From: an uncultured Selenomonadaceae bacterium
GTDB lineage: Bacteria > Bacillota > Negativicutes > Selenomonadales > Selenomonadaceae
Direction: 5' to 3'
Length of the DNA stretch: 59,174 nucleotides
Assembly: GCA_905234195.1 (NCBI GenBank)
Contig: CAJOFR010000015.1
Location: 1-59,174, forward strand
Shown: in pieces, positions 51,797 to 59,174 of the stretch
Layout of the letters: each line of letters starts with the position of its first letter
Position numbering within the stretch: position 1 is the first letter of the stretch
Notes under the pieces: generated by a model
Databases searched by the model: none
The model's input: only the letters and a program-made list of their open reading frames with translations
Told to the model about the DNA's origin: nothing
Position numbers and translations under genes: made by a program

Positions 51797-52261
51797 TTAT
51801 TTAAAAAAATTCAAGAGTGCCATTACAAAATAGGTAAAGCCCGCCGCGATTAACGGACCGACGGCTATTCCCTTGAAGAAGAAGACGCCCGCCATTGTCC
51901 CGACGATAAGCGCAGGAATTACGTTGGGATTTGTTTGCATCAGCGGTACGCCCGCGCCGCCGGCAACCGCCGCCAAAAGTCCCGCAGTCACCGCGACAAT
52001 TCCTATAGGCGTCTTGAAAGAATTTATTATCGTCGAAACTGTAACGGTTCCGTCGGCGATAGGCACGAGTATGGCGGCGGTGAGGACGATTATTCCGAGA
52101 TTGAGACCATGCCCGCCGAGATATTCTAAAATCACGGGCTGCCCGCTAAGTTGCGCAAAAATTTTCAGCGCGAGAACGATAATTGCCGCGTAGACGACCG
52201 TCATGTTGTGCCCGATTATTCCCAGAGCCAGGACGACGCCGAGTGTTAAATATTCTTCCAT
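51797..52261 (-). CDS. DUF441 (UPF0756) membrane protein
   Basis: A 154-residue, strongly hydrophobic protein with about four membrane helices, matching the UPF0756 family (LVPIADGTVTVSTII, TPIGIVAVTAGLLAAVAGG, NPNVIPALIVGTMAG, and KGIAVGPLIAAG). Function is unknown across the family. ATG 52261 was chosen because GGGAGGGG lies just upstream; the longer frame from 52294 begins before it. It is divergent from the prepilin operon, whose promoter lies between them. Confidence 0.88.
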   Translation of the reverse strand: MEEYLTLGVVLALGIIGHNMTVVYAAIIVLALKIFAQLSGQPVILEYLGGHGLNLGIIVLTAAILVPIADGTVTVSTIINSFKTPIGIVAVTAGLLAAVAGGAGVPLMQTNPNVIPALIVGTMAGVFFFKGIAVGPLIAAGFTYFVMALLNFFK

Positions 52262-52288
52262 AAAATTTTGCCCCTCCCAAATAATTAC

Positions 52289-52316
52289 TTGCACTAAAAA
52301 TTAAATTTGTTATAAT
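52289..52316 (+). promoter_or_regulatory. Promoter of the prepilin operon, giving a near-leaderless transcript
   Basis: TTGCAC (52289-52294), a 16-base spacer and TATAAT (52311-52316). Transcription would start about 52323, only three bases before ATG 52326, and no ribosome binding site is visible. Confidence 0.6.
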
Positions 52317-52325
52317 TCAACCACT

Positions 52326-52823
52326 ATGAAAATTTTAAATCAAAAAGGGCTTGCGACGCTGGAAATTATTTTGGTGACTACGGTTGTTGCTATCTTCGCG
52401 ACGAGTGCCGTGCCGAAACTTGCGAATATCATGGACAAGGCTGTACTTGACTACGAAGTTAAAAAATTTTGTAGCGAACTGAATTTTGCGCAATCAGTCG
52501 GCAGAACTTCCGGTTGCTACTCCGAAGAAATTTTTAGTAAAGGTGCTGATTGGGGTAGTGTCAATATTGATTGTGGACACGCTACATTTTTTCACGTCTA
52601 CGGTTTTGCCTACGAAACGGAAGTGAATAACCATAAATTTCACAAACAAAATTTGCCTGCGGGATTTACAATCAATGTCCCCACTGACGACCTGAAAAAT
52701 ATCACGATTAATCCTGACGGACGCAAGGGCTTGTCCAATCATTATACCTTTATTTCGCGACAAGGTAAAAAACTTTTCGTCAATCTTGACAGCGTCGGGC
52801 GGGTGAGGGTCTCTAACAAATAA
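52326..52823 (+). CDS. Type IV prepilin-like protein (minor pseudopilin, GspH/FimT type)
   Basis: The first residues MKILNQKG are followed by LATLEIILVTTVVAIFATSAVP: a class III signal cleaved after the glycine, with glutamate at mature position five, then the hydrophobic pilin helix. The 165-residue total and the beta-rich C-terminal half, with two cysteine-containing segments (KKFCSELN, SGCYSEE), fit a minor pseudopilin. It opens an apparent operon of four prepilin-like genes. No pilus assembly ATPase or prepilin peptidase is in this window. Confidence 0.85.
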   Translation: MKILNQKGLATLEIILVTTVVAIFATSAVPKLANIMDKAVLDYEVKKFCSELNFAQSVGRTSGCYSEEIFSKGADWGSVNIDCGHATFFHVYGFAYETEVNNHKFHKQNLPAGFTINVPTDDLKNITINPDGRKGLSNHYTFISRQGKKLFVNLDSVGRVRVSNK

Positions 52824-52824
52824 C

Positions 52825-53253
52825 ATGATTAGAAAATTTAACGAGCGCGGATTTATTTTGTTAAGCGTCGTATTTTTGACGATGATAACTTCTTTCGCGG
52901 CGATGATTTATTTTCGCGGCGCGTCAAAGGTCAAAAATAATCATGCGACGATGAGATTTATCGCAATACATTTGGCTAACGAACAGTTCGCCGAAGTCGA
53001 AAGCCTTGCTTTTCGCGGAGCATTGGACAACGGAAATTTAGATTTTCTCGGCGAAGAAGATAACCGAAAAAATTTTGGCATCTTCGACCCGAAAAAATTC
53101 GACGAAGGAAAAATTTCTCCCGTTGAATTTGAAGTGACGACAGAAGTTGAAAATTACAAAACCAACTTGAAAAAAGTTTCCGTGAAGGTCGAATGGATTG
53201 AGGGCGGAAAAAAATACAACGTCGAGTTTGAAAAAATTGTCCGCGTCAATTAG
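52825..53253 (+). CDS. Prepilin-like protein (PilV-like)
   Basis: A 142-residue protein starting MIRKFNERG and then FILLSVVFLTMITSFAAMIY, a class III signal without the glutamate at position five. The segment FIAIHLANEQFAEVESLAFR after the helix resembles PilV/GspI-type minor pilins. ATG 52825 comes one base after the previous stop, so translation is coupled. The C-terminus is beta-rich, with a predominance of Lys and Glu. The signal core FNERGF is shared with the next gene. Confidence 0.8.
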   Translation: MIRKFNERGFILLSVVFLTMITSFAAMIYFRGASKVKNNHATMRFIAIHLANEQFAEVESLAFRGALDNGNLDFLGEEDNRKNFGIFDPKKFDEGKISPVEFEVTTEVENYKTNLKKVSVKVEWIEGGKKYNVEFEKIVRVN

Positions 53254-53288
53254 TATAGCAGAAAAAATTTTTTGGTAAAGGTTGAAAG

Positions 53289-53897
53289 ATGATTAAAAAT
53301 TTTAACGAGCGCGGTTTTGTGATGGCGGAATTTGCTATTGCGCTGCCGCTTTTAATTTTGCTTTTGGGCTCAATGGGCGTTGTCATTTTTAAAATCGCGC
53401 AGGTCGCCAAAACTCAAGCCGCCGAATACACGCTTGAGGCGGACGCGCAGGAAATTATTGAAAGAATTTCTGCGGACGCCCGCACCGCCTCTGAAGTCGA
53501 AATAAAAAAAGCCGTCGGCGACAAAGAAATTTATCTCGTAGTTTTCCGCAAACATACAATGACTGTTCCTAAATACGAAGAAGTAGGCAAATACTTTCCC
53601 GCAGATTTAAACGAGCGTCAACGCTACACCGTCACCGCGACAGAAAATCACGGCTATTATGTTTACGCTGACCACCAGGACGGAAATGCCAAGCCGGAAT
53701 CCGGCAACCCGATTAGCGGCGGAAGTTTTTTTGACGAAACCATTGTTGACGAACTTACCTACGATTTGGACGAGGACAAAAAAATTCTCCACATAAGTTT
53801 GACTTTGCAGAGCCAAAAAACAAAAGAAAAGCTCGTGGTCAATACTTCGGTTTTTATGCCTGCTTGTAAAGAAATGAAAGGTTTTGAAGATGAATGA
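53289..53897 (+). CDS. Prepilin-like protein (PilW/TadE-like)
   Basis: A 202-residue protein opening MIKNFNERG, then FVMAEFAIALPLLILLLGSM. The glutamate at mature position five is present (F-V-M-A-E). The long helix is followed by EADAQEIIERISADARTASE, typical of PilW/GspJ-type minor pilins that start with a long alpha segment. AGGTTGAAAG lies before ATG 53289. Its end overlaps the fourth prepilin gene. The late CKEM cysteine is near the C-terminus. Confidence 0.8.
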   Translation: MIKNFNERGFVMAEFAIALPLLILLLGSMGVVIFKIAQVAKTQAAEYTLEADAQEIIERISADARTASEVEIKKAVGDKEIYLVVFRKHTMTVPKYEEVGKYFPADLNERQRYTVTATENHGYYVYADHQDGNAKPESGNPISGGSFFDETIVDELTYDLDEDKKILHISLTLQSQKTKEKLVVNTSVFMPACKEMKGFEDE

Positions 53898-54352
53898 GCG
53901 CGGATTTTTTATTGCTCGTCGCGTCAATCATGATACGCGGCGTCCAGGAAGTCGACGCGAATTATTTTTACGAGGCGTCAAATTTTTCTGCCGAACAGGA
54001 ACTTCAAAACGCCGCCGACAGTGCATTAATTGAGGCGATAGAAACTTCGGACACTTCGACGAAAACTACGTACTCTAAAAATCTCGGCGAAATATCCGTT
54101 AGAATTGGTTGGAAACAAGAGGACATCGGTCAATTTTTTGTCGACGAATACATTTCAAACAACAGAGTTAAATACACGGAGGGAACTTCTAAAAATGGAA
54201 CGGTTTTCGTTGCCGTCGCCTCATGTGAAAATAAAAGAATCGGCGGGAAAATGTATCGCCGTGCCCTTGCCTATGTGGTCGACAACGACACAGAAAAAAT
54301 TATTCATTATCTTAATCATACAAATCAAGAACCGGCTGTTAAAAATAATTAG
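53894..54352 (+). CDS. Prepilin-like protein (PilX-like), leader apparently frameshifted at a T6 run
   Basis: The open frame from ATG 53894 gives MSADFLLLVASIMIRGVQEV, which lacks a prepilin cleavage site. An ATG at 53890 gives MNERGFF in another frame, matching the NERGF leader of the two preceding genes. If the T6 run (53905-53910) had five T, the product would read MNERGFLLLVASIMIRGVQ, a perfect class III signal. So this copy is a frameshift mutant, a slippage-controlled gene or a sequence error. The C-terminal ~130 residues are intact and beta-rich. Confidence 0.7.
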   Translation: MSADFLLLVASIMIRGVQEVDANYFYEASNFSAEQELQNAADSALIEAIETSDTSTKTTYSKNLGEISVRIGWKQEDIGQFFVDEYISNNRVKYTEGTSKNGTVFVAVASCENKRIGGKMYRRALAYVVDNDTEKIIHYLNHTNQEPAVKNN

Positions 54353-54418
54353 CAGGAATAAAGCGGCAGTTTGACGAAGTATTTCTTTCTGTCATTTCAT
54401 TTGAAAGGAGGCGAGGCA

Positions 54419-55021
54419 ATGGCAAATTTCAACGCCGAAGAATCCGACGTAACGCAACTGAATTTGAGCAAGCTTGTCGAAATGATTAACGAGATTTTAG
54501 AACAGCAGGACAAAAATTCCCGGCAGATTACTCAAGTGTTGCGCGAAAATATAAATTTTCAGAATCAAGTGCGGCAGGGCATGCAAAACGAACTCGAAAC
54601 TTTGAAAGAGCAACAGCGCGGCGAACAGTTCACGCCGATTTTGAAGGAGATAGCCGCCGTCTGTGTGGAGTATCGTTCGCTTTTGAACGACGAATCAATT
54701 TCCGAAAAAGGGCGGCGAACTTTGAAACTTCTCTTTGAAGAACTGGAAGATATTTTGGCGGAATACGACGCCGAAGTTTTTAATTCGCGCATTGGTGAAC
54801 TGCGACGACCCCTCTTGACGAAAATTATCAACACAATTTCCACCGACAACCCCGACAAACATAATACTATTGCCAAGAGCCGACGCGCAGGAGTTATCCG
54901 CAACGGACGAACCCTTTATCGCGAATTTGTCGACGTTTATGTTTTTGATCCCACGCTGACGATGAAATCTAAATGCGAAGGGATTGGCAACAGGGAAGAA
55001 ATTTTACAGCCCGATTCTTAA
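54419..55021 (+). CDS. GrpE-like nucleotide exchange factor (divergent)
   Basis: A 200-residue protein. Residues ~15-75 form a long charged coiled coil (LSKLVEMINEILEQQDKNSR, ENINFQNQVRQGMQNELETL). The C-terminal part has a short strand-rich region RRAGVIRNGRTLYREFVDVYV, which loosely resembles the GrpE beta domain (compare NGRVLRPAMV). The gene lies 18 bases before an Hsp70 gene, which supports a GrpE role. AAAGGAGG at 54404-54411 sets ATG 54419. Similarity is weak, so the call rests partly on context. Confidence 0.6.
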   Translation: MANFNAEESDVTQLNLSKLVEMINEILEQQDKNSRQITQVLRENINFQNQVRQGMQNELETLKEQQRGEQFTPILKEIAAVCVEYRSLLNDESISEKGRRTLKLLFEELEDILAEYDAEVFNSRIGELRRPLLTKIINTISTDNPDKHNTIAKSRRAGVIRNGRTLYREFVDVYVFDPTLTMKSKCEGIGNREEILQPDS

Positions 55022-55039
55022 AATGGAGGAATTTTTTAA

Positions 55040-56674
55040 ATGAGCACATATGGTATAGATCTCGGCACAACTTATTCATGTATCGCGCGGCTTGACGCAA
55101 ACGGTAACCCCGAAGTTATCCGCAACAACGAAGACGATTCAAATATGGTTGCGTCCGTCGTCTTCTTCGAGAATGAAAATAATGTCGTCGTCGGGCAGGC
55201 GGCGAAAGAGAATATCGAAACGGACGGCGACCGCGTCGTTCAGTTCGTTAAGCGCGAAATTGGCAAGCCCGATAACAGAATTTACGAGTTCGACGGAAAA
55301 ACTTATACGCCCGTCGAAATTAGCGCGCTGATTTTAACGCGGCTGAAAAATCTCGTCGAATCTCAAGGCGGCACGATTGAAAACGTCGTCATAACTGTCC
55401 CTGCTTATTTCGGGCTGGAGGAAAGGAGCGCGACGAAACAGGCGGGCGAACTTGCCGGGCTGAACGTTTTGAGTTTGATTAATGAGCCGACGGCGGCGGC
55501 GTTGAGTTATTGCGCGCGGCAGTTCCAGGAGGACAGGACGATTTTGGTTTACGATTTGGGCGGCGGCACTTTCGACGTGACTGTTGTCAAAATGTCCATG
55601 ACGCAAAACGAAAGCGGCAAGGACGTCCAAAAAATTAACGTGCTCGCTACCGGCGGCGATGATCGTCTCGGCGGGAAGGATTGGGACGACAGACTTTTTG
55701 ATTATATTTTGCACGCCTGCTGTGACGAAACCGGATTGACGCCCGAAGAAATTGAGGCGGAAACTCGGCAGGATATTCGCAGCAAAGTCGAAGAGGCGAA
55801 ACGTAAACTTAGCAAGAAACAGGCCGCGAAAGTTCGCATTGACGTAAACGGCTCGCGCACTGAAATTTCTGTCACACGAAAAGATTTTGAGGACATGACC
55901 GCCGATAAAGTTGCGCAGACGATGAATTTTGTTGAATCGACGTTGCAAAAAGTTCCCGACGTCGTAATTGACACCGTGCTTTTGGTTGGCGGCTCGACTT
56001 ATATGCCGATGATAAAAGCCGCCGTCGAAGAAAAATTTCCCGGCAAAGTTCAGCAGCACGACCCAGACCAGGCGGTTGCGAAGGGCGCGGCGATTTACGC
56101 AAGCATGCTCGTTGTCGAGGAGGGCGCGGAATCCGACAACACCGCCGAAGAAACTCCCGACGGAAAAATTTCTAAGCCCGCCGAGCAACTTACCGCGCAG
56201 TTCACCGTTGAGGATCAAACGCCGCGTTCGTTCGGTCCCGGCGTCATAGACACGAAGGGCAGCAAACATAAATATGTTCTCGAAAATTTTATAAAGATTG
56301 GCGAAAAAATGCCCGCTATCTTTTCAAAAACTTATTACCCTCTCGAAAATAATCAGGAGCGCGTAAAACTGCGTGCCTTTGAAAATATGTCGACTGAAGA
56401 TACAATTATTCCCTGCGTCGACGAAGACGGCAACCCGCAGGCGACAGACCCCGCGAATAATGTTAAACTTCTCGGCGAACTGATTGTAAATTTGCCGCCG
56501 AATACTTCGCGCAACACGCCGATTAAAGTTACTTTCAAGGTGGATGCGTCCGGCGTGCACGTGGAGGCTGTCAATACACAGACGAACGAGGTTTTTGAGA
56601 CTTTCTTGCGCACCGGCTCTGACATTGACGCCGATAAAAGCGCAGTTCACCAGCTTAGAATCTCTTCAGACTGA
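55040..56674 (+). CDS. Hsp70-family chaperone lacking the lid domain
   Basis: A 544-residue DnaK-like protein. The ATPase domain is complete: YGIDLGTTYSCIA, VITVPAYFGLEERSATKQAG, INEPTAAALSY, DLGGGTFDVTVV and LVGGSTYMPMIKAAVEE. After NBD residue ~370 an acidic linker (VVEEGAESDNTAEETPDGK) replaces the usual DVTPLSLG-type junction, and only a beta substrate-binding segment follows (VTFKVDASGVHVEAVN). The helical lid and EEVD-like tail are missing; normal DnaK has ~610 residues. It pairs with the GrpE-like gene upstream and is probably a specialised second system. Confidence 0.88.
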   Translation: MSTYGIDLGTTYSCIARLDANGNPEVIRNNEDDSNMVASVVFFENENNVVVGQAAKENIETDGDRVVQFVKREIGKPDNRIYEFDGKTYTPVEISALILTRLKNLVESQGGTIENVVITVPAYFGLEERSATKQAGELAGLNVLSLINEPTAAALSYCARQFQEDRTILVYDLGGGTFDVTVVKMSMTQNESGKDVQKINVLATGGDDRLGGKDWDDRLFDYILHACCDETGLTPEEIEAETRQDIRSKVEEAKRKLSKKQAAKVRIDVNGSRTEISVTRKDFEDMTADKVAQTMNFVESTLQKVPDVVIDTVLLVGGSTYMPMIKAAVEEKFPGKVQQHDPDQAVAKGAAIYASMLVVEEGAESDNTAEETPDGKISKPAEQLTAQFTVEDQTPRSFGPGVIDTKGSKHKYVLENFIKIGEKMPAIFSKTYYPLENNQERVKLRAFENMSTEDTIIPCVDEDGNPQATDPANNVKLLGELIVNLPPNTSRNTPIKVTFKVDASGVHVEAVNTQTNEVFETFLRTGSDIDADKSAVHQLRISSD

Positions 56675-56716
56675 TTTTAAGTGTTAAGGGATTAGGGATT
56701 AGGGAGGAATTTTTAA

Positions 56717-57730
56717 ATGATTGTTGTAATGTCGCCGAACGCGACCAAAAAAAATATTGACAACGTCGTAAAAAAAATTGAGTCCTTGAATCTTCGTACG
56801 CACCTTTCACAGGGCGAAGACAGGACGATTATTGGAGTTATCGGCGACAAAAAAATTATCGCTAACTTGGAAATGGAAATGATGGCGGGCGTAGAAAAAA
56901 CCGTCCGCATTACCGAGAAATATAAACTCGTCAGTCGCGACTTTCACCCGCTGGATACAATTATCGACGTCGGCGGCGTGAAAATCGGCGGCGAAGAGAT
57001 TATAGTTATGGCTGGACCTTGCGCGGTAGAAAATCGCGAACAACTTCGAGAGACGGCGCGGGCGGTAAAAAATTACGGCGCGAAAATTTTGCGCGGCGGA
57101 GCCTTTAAGCCGCGAACTTCCCCCTACGATTTTCAGGGGCTTGGCGAAGACGGCTTGAAACTTTTGCGCGAAGTGGCTGACGAATTTGATTTGAAGGTCG
57201 TCACTGAAGTTGTTGACCGCGAAGATATTTCACTCATGGAAAATTACGCGGACATCCTCCAGGTCGGCGCGCGCAACATGCAAAATTTTCAGATGCTAAA
57301 GGCTCTCGGCAAGTGCAACAAACCAATCATGCTTAAGCGCGGACTTTCGGCGACGATTAGCGAATGGCTCAACGCGGCGGAATATATCATGATTGGCGGC
57401 AACGAAAAAGTTATGTTCTGCGAACGCGGCATTCGTACTTACGAAACTTTCACGCGCAATACTTTGGATTTGTCGGCAGTGGCGGCGGTGAAGGAACTTT
57501 CGCATTTGCCAATAGTCGTCGATCCAAGTCACGGCACAGGACGCCGCCCAATGGTTGCGCCAATGGCACGCGCGGCAATCGCGGCGGGAGCAGACGCCTT
57601 GATGATTGAAGTGCATCCACATCCGGAAATCGCGCTGTCGGACGGCAACCAATCACTCACGCCCGAAGACTTCAAAAATTTAATGGCGAACTTAAGCGAA
57701 ATTGCAAAGGCGGTCGGCAGAAAAATATGA
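56717..57730 (+). CDS. aroF: DAHP synthase (class I beta, with N-terminal ferredoxin-like domain)
   Basis: It condenses PEP and erythrose-4-phosphate, the first shikimate step. The N-terminal ~70 residues ([20 protein letters not shown]) are the ferredoxin-like regulatory domain known from Thermotoga-type enzymes, which senses tyrosine or phenylalanine. The barrel shows [43 protein letters not shown] and [12 protein letters not shown]. Its 337 residues are normal. It overlaps tyrA by four bases, so control of the pathway entry and the tyrosine branch is shared. Confidence 0.95.
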   Translation: MIVVMSPNATKKNIDNVVKKIESLNLRTHLSQGEDRTIIGVIGDKKIIANLEMEMMAGVEKTVRITEKYKLVSRDFHPLDTIIDVGGVKIGGEEIIVMAGPCAVENREQLRETARAVKNYGAKILRGGAFKPRTSPYDFQGLGEDGLKLLREVADEFDLKVVTEVVDREDISLMENYADILQVGARNMQNFQMLKALGKCNKPIMLKRGLSATISEWLNAAEYIMIGGNEKVMFCERGIRTYETFTRNTLDLSAVAAVKELSHLPIVVDPSHGTGRRPMVAPMARAAIAAGADALMIEVHPHPEIALSDGNQSLTPEDFKNLMANLSEIAKAVGRKI

Positions 57731-58626
57731 GCGAAAAAAATTGTACAAGGCTTGCGATAATCGGCGTCGGTCTAATCGGCGGCTCACTCGGTCTTTGCTT
57801 GAAGGATAAGCTCGGCGACAAAATTTTTATCACGGGGCTTTGTCGCACGGAAATTTCCATGATAAAAGCCGTCGAACTCGGTGCGATTGACTTCGCGTCC
57901 TCGAACGTCGAAAAGGTTGTCAGCGACGCGGAGATAATTTTTCTAAGCCCGCCGGTTTTGCAGATTGTTCCTATGGTGAAAAAAATTCTGCCCTTCCTGA
58001 AACCTGGAACGATTTTAACTGACGCGGGCAGCACGAAACAATTTATTTGGCAGGAGCTGAAAAAAATTCTGCCGCCGGATATTTATTATATTGCCGGGCA
58101 CCCGATGACCGGGCGCGAAAAATCCGGAGTGACCGCCGCGAAAAAAGATCTCTTCAAAGATAAAGCTTATGTTATCGTCGAGGACACCGGCGCGCCGCCC
58201 GAAGCTCACGAAAAATTAATGAGTCTCCTGCGCTTGACGGAGGCGAACTTCACCGAGCTGGACATAGCCAAGCACGATCGTTGCGCGGCGATTATCAGCC
58301 ACGTCCCGCACGTGACGGCGGCGGCTCTCGTCACGCTCTTAAATCGCGCGGGCGGTGACCTTGATTCTTGTTTGAAACTTATCGGCGGCGGATTCAAGGA
58401 CACCACGAGAATTGCCAGCTCTAATGCGGATATGTGGGCGGATATTTGCATGACGAACGCCGACGCAATTTCAAACAACCTGCGCGATTTGCAGGAGATT
58501 ATTGGCGGCGTGATAAAGTCAATCGAAAATCATGACAGGCAAGCCGTACACGATTATTTTGCGCAGTCGAAGGCGCGCCGTGATGAAATTTTGGAGACAG
58601 TCGAGAAAAAATTCGACCCCAACTAA
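57727..58626 (+). CDS. tyrA: Prephenate dehydrogenase
   Basis: It oxidatively decarboxylates prephenate to 4-hydroxyphenylpyruvate for tyrosine. The Rossmann motif is GVGLIGGSLG near residue 12, followed by LTDAGSTKQFI, AGHPMTGREKSGV with the substrate-binding histidine, and HVPHVTAAALV. At 299 residues it has only the catalytic part, with no C-terminal ACT domain, so regulation probably sits with AroF. The start overlaps aroF (ATGA). A pyrimidine-rich inverted repeat follows the stop. Confidence 0.94.
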   Translation: MSEKNCTRLAIIGVGLIGGSLGLCLKDKLGDKIFITGLCRTEISMIKAVELGAIDFASSNVEKVVSDAEIIFLSPPVLQIVPMVKKILPFLKPGTILTDAGSTKQFIWQELKKILPPDIYYIAGHPMTGREKSGVTAAKKDLFKDKAYVIVEDTGAPPEAHEKLMSLLRLTEANFTELDIAKHDRCAAIISHVPHVTAAALVTLLNRAGGDLDSCLKLIGGGFKDTTRIASSNADMWADICMTNADAISNNLRDLQEIIGGVIKSIENHDRQAVHDYFAQSKARRDEILETVEKKFDPN

Positions 58627-58636
58627 TTCAAGCGAC

Positions 58637-58675
58637 AAGGGAAAAGTTTTTCTTAACCCTTTCCCCTTTTCCCTT
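58637..58675. terminator. Possible bidirectional terminator between tyrA and the esterase remnant
   Basis: AAGGGAAAAG (58637-58646) and CTTTTCCCTT (58666-58675) form a 10-bp stem with a 19-base loop. There is no clear T run, so confidence is limited. It lies between convergent genes. Confidence 0.35.
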
Positions 58676-58686
58676 ATCCCTTAAAA

Positions 58687-59075
58687 CTAGTTCATGCGGG
58701 AGTTGACAAAACTTTTTATCTCCGCAAAAGATTTAACACTTTCGTCAAGCTCCGGAACAATAATCGCGAAGTCGTGAGACATGAACGGATAAACCGTCAA
58801 AGTTACGTCGATATCGTCAGCCGCCGCCTTCTTTAAAAGTTCGATACCCTCGTCAAGAAAAATTTCATAGCCGCCAACTTGAATCAACATCGGCGGCAAG
58901 CCCGTCAAGTCCGCGTAAATCGGCGACAAACGAGAATCGCTAAAGGGAATATTTCCCGCGTAAGTCGAATTGGCAACGCCCGCCGTCATCGGATTTTTTC
59001 TGCCCAAAATTTTATCGCGGTCTAAGTTGTATTCTCGTGAAGGCATACTATTTTCAAAAGTCGTCCAAGGAGAAT
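58687..59075 (-). pseudogene. Alpha/beta hydrolase (HSL-type esterase), 5' part cut off by an insertion element
   Basis: Only the C-terminal ~130 residues of an esterase of the hormone-sensitive-lipase group remain. Host sequence resumes at SPWTTFENSMPSREYNLDRD, which corresponds to the SPWT segment found after the nucleophile in relatives. The catalytic aspartate lies in GYEIFLDEG and the histidine in FMSHDFA. The nucleophile and oxyanion-hole part would be beyond the element that starts at 59076. The open frame continuing into the element is not a real protein start, so the gene is broken. Confidence 0.75.
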
Positions 59076-59174
59076 GTGAACTACTCCCGCCTATAGAGGC
59101 GGGAGCTTCCTGAATCATTGAGGTTGCGCCGAAGGTTGCGTCTTATTTCCTCTCATACAGGCTTGACTTCCCGT
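59076..59174 (-). mobile_element. End of an IS200/IS605-type insertion sequence
   Basis: The sequence CTCCCGCC TATAGA GGCGGGAG (59085-59106 with flanking GTGAACTA) is the terminal hairpin typical of IS200/IS605 ends. Read on the minus strand, it ends ...GGGAGTAGTTCAC, the right-end pattern of tnpB-bearing members. The element continues past the window, so any transposase or TnpB gene is not visible. It has no terminal inverted repeats or target duplication, as expected, and it splits the esterase gene. Confidence 0.7.

Overview
The window looks like chromosome of a diderm Firmicute, most likely a member of the Negativicutes (Selenomonas/Acidaminococcus-like). The Firmicute signals are RNase Y, the YmdB-type phosphoesterase, SpoVS, Rex and MtaB. 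The outer-envelope signals are an O-antigen-ligase-like protein, type IV prepilin-like genes and a DUF535 protein. Base composition is mixed: the ordinary genes favour CGC, GGC, ATT/ATC and GAA codons, with A-rich ribosome binding sites and frequent TTG starts. No rRNA, tRNA or CRISPR was seen.

Layout. 0-5.7 kb: RNA decay and Firmicute housekeeping (rny, unknown gene, ymdB-like, spoVS, PHP phosphatase, P-loop/Asp23-like fusion). 5.7-9.6 kb: spermidine/putrescine transporter potABCD. 9.8-13.1 kb: Fe-S genes iscU-iscS facing away from an IscR-like regulator, then an HD-GYP-like protein. 13.4-18.4 kb: rsmE, mtaB, a secreted unknown, and an SGNH hydrolase on the other strand. 18.6-25.2 kb: a co-directional redox/accessory cluster (aldo/keto reductase, SDR, DUF362, two flavodoxins, an alpha/beta hydrolase, an acetyltransferase, LysR). 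25.2-28.1 kb: a zinc/cadmium-type P1B ATPase with a separate HMA chaperone, and a radical SAM gene. 28.2-33.5 kb: ftsY, dCMP deaminase and a surface-glycan group. 33.5-35.1 kb: rex and rplM-rpsI with a leader. 35.4-47.8 kb: hypC, rpoB, rpoC, aroA, cmk, plsC, pyrC. 47.8-52.3 kb: a glycosyltransferase with a G9 tract, mraY, a NYN-domain repeat protein, DUF441. 52.3-56.7 kb: a prepilin operon and an unusual Hsp70 with a GrpE-like partner. 56.7-58.6 kb: aroF and tyrA. The right edge holds an esterase gene cut by the end of an IS200/IS605-type element.

Three observations stand out. First, a dispersed, roughly 100-130 bp multi-hairpin element occurs at least six times in two subtypes. Its stems change on both sides while its loops stay constant, and copies sit inside the potBC and rpoBC gene pairs. 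Second, long internal tracts of rpoB (about 38.1-39.4 kb) and rpoC (about 41.05-43.25 kb) switch to a wholly different, purine-rich codon dialect (ATA, AGG/AGA/CGG, GGG/GGA), although the protein motifs stay intact. The sequence between the two tracts is of ordinary type. Third, several loci look switchable or recently broken: a G9 run in a glycosyltransferase with a TAG directly behind it, a T6 run that frameshifts a prepilin leader, and an insertion-sequence end inside an esterase.

All calls come from reading the sequence. No database search, structure prediction or codon statistics program was run.
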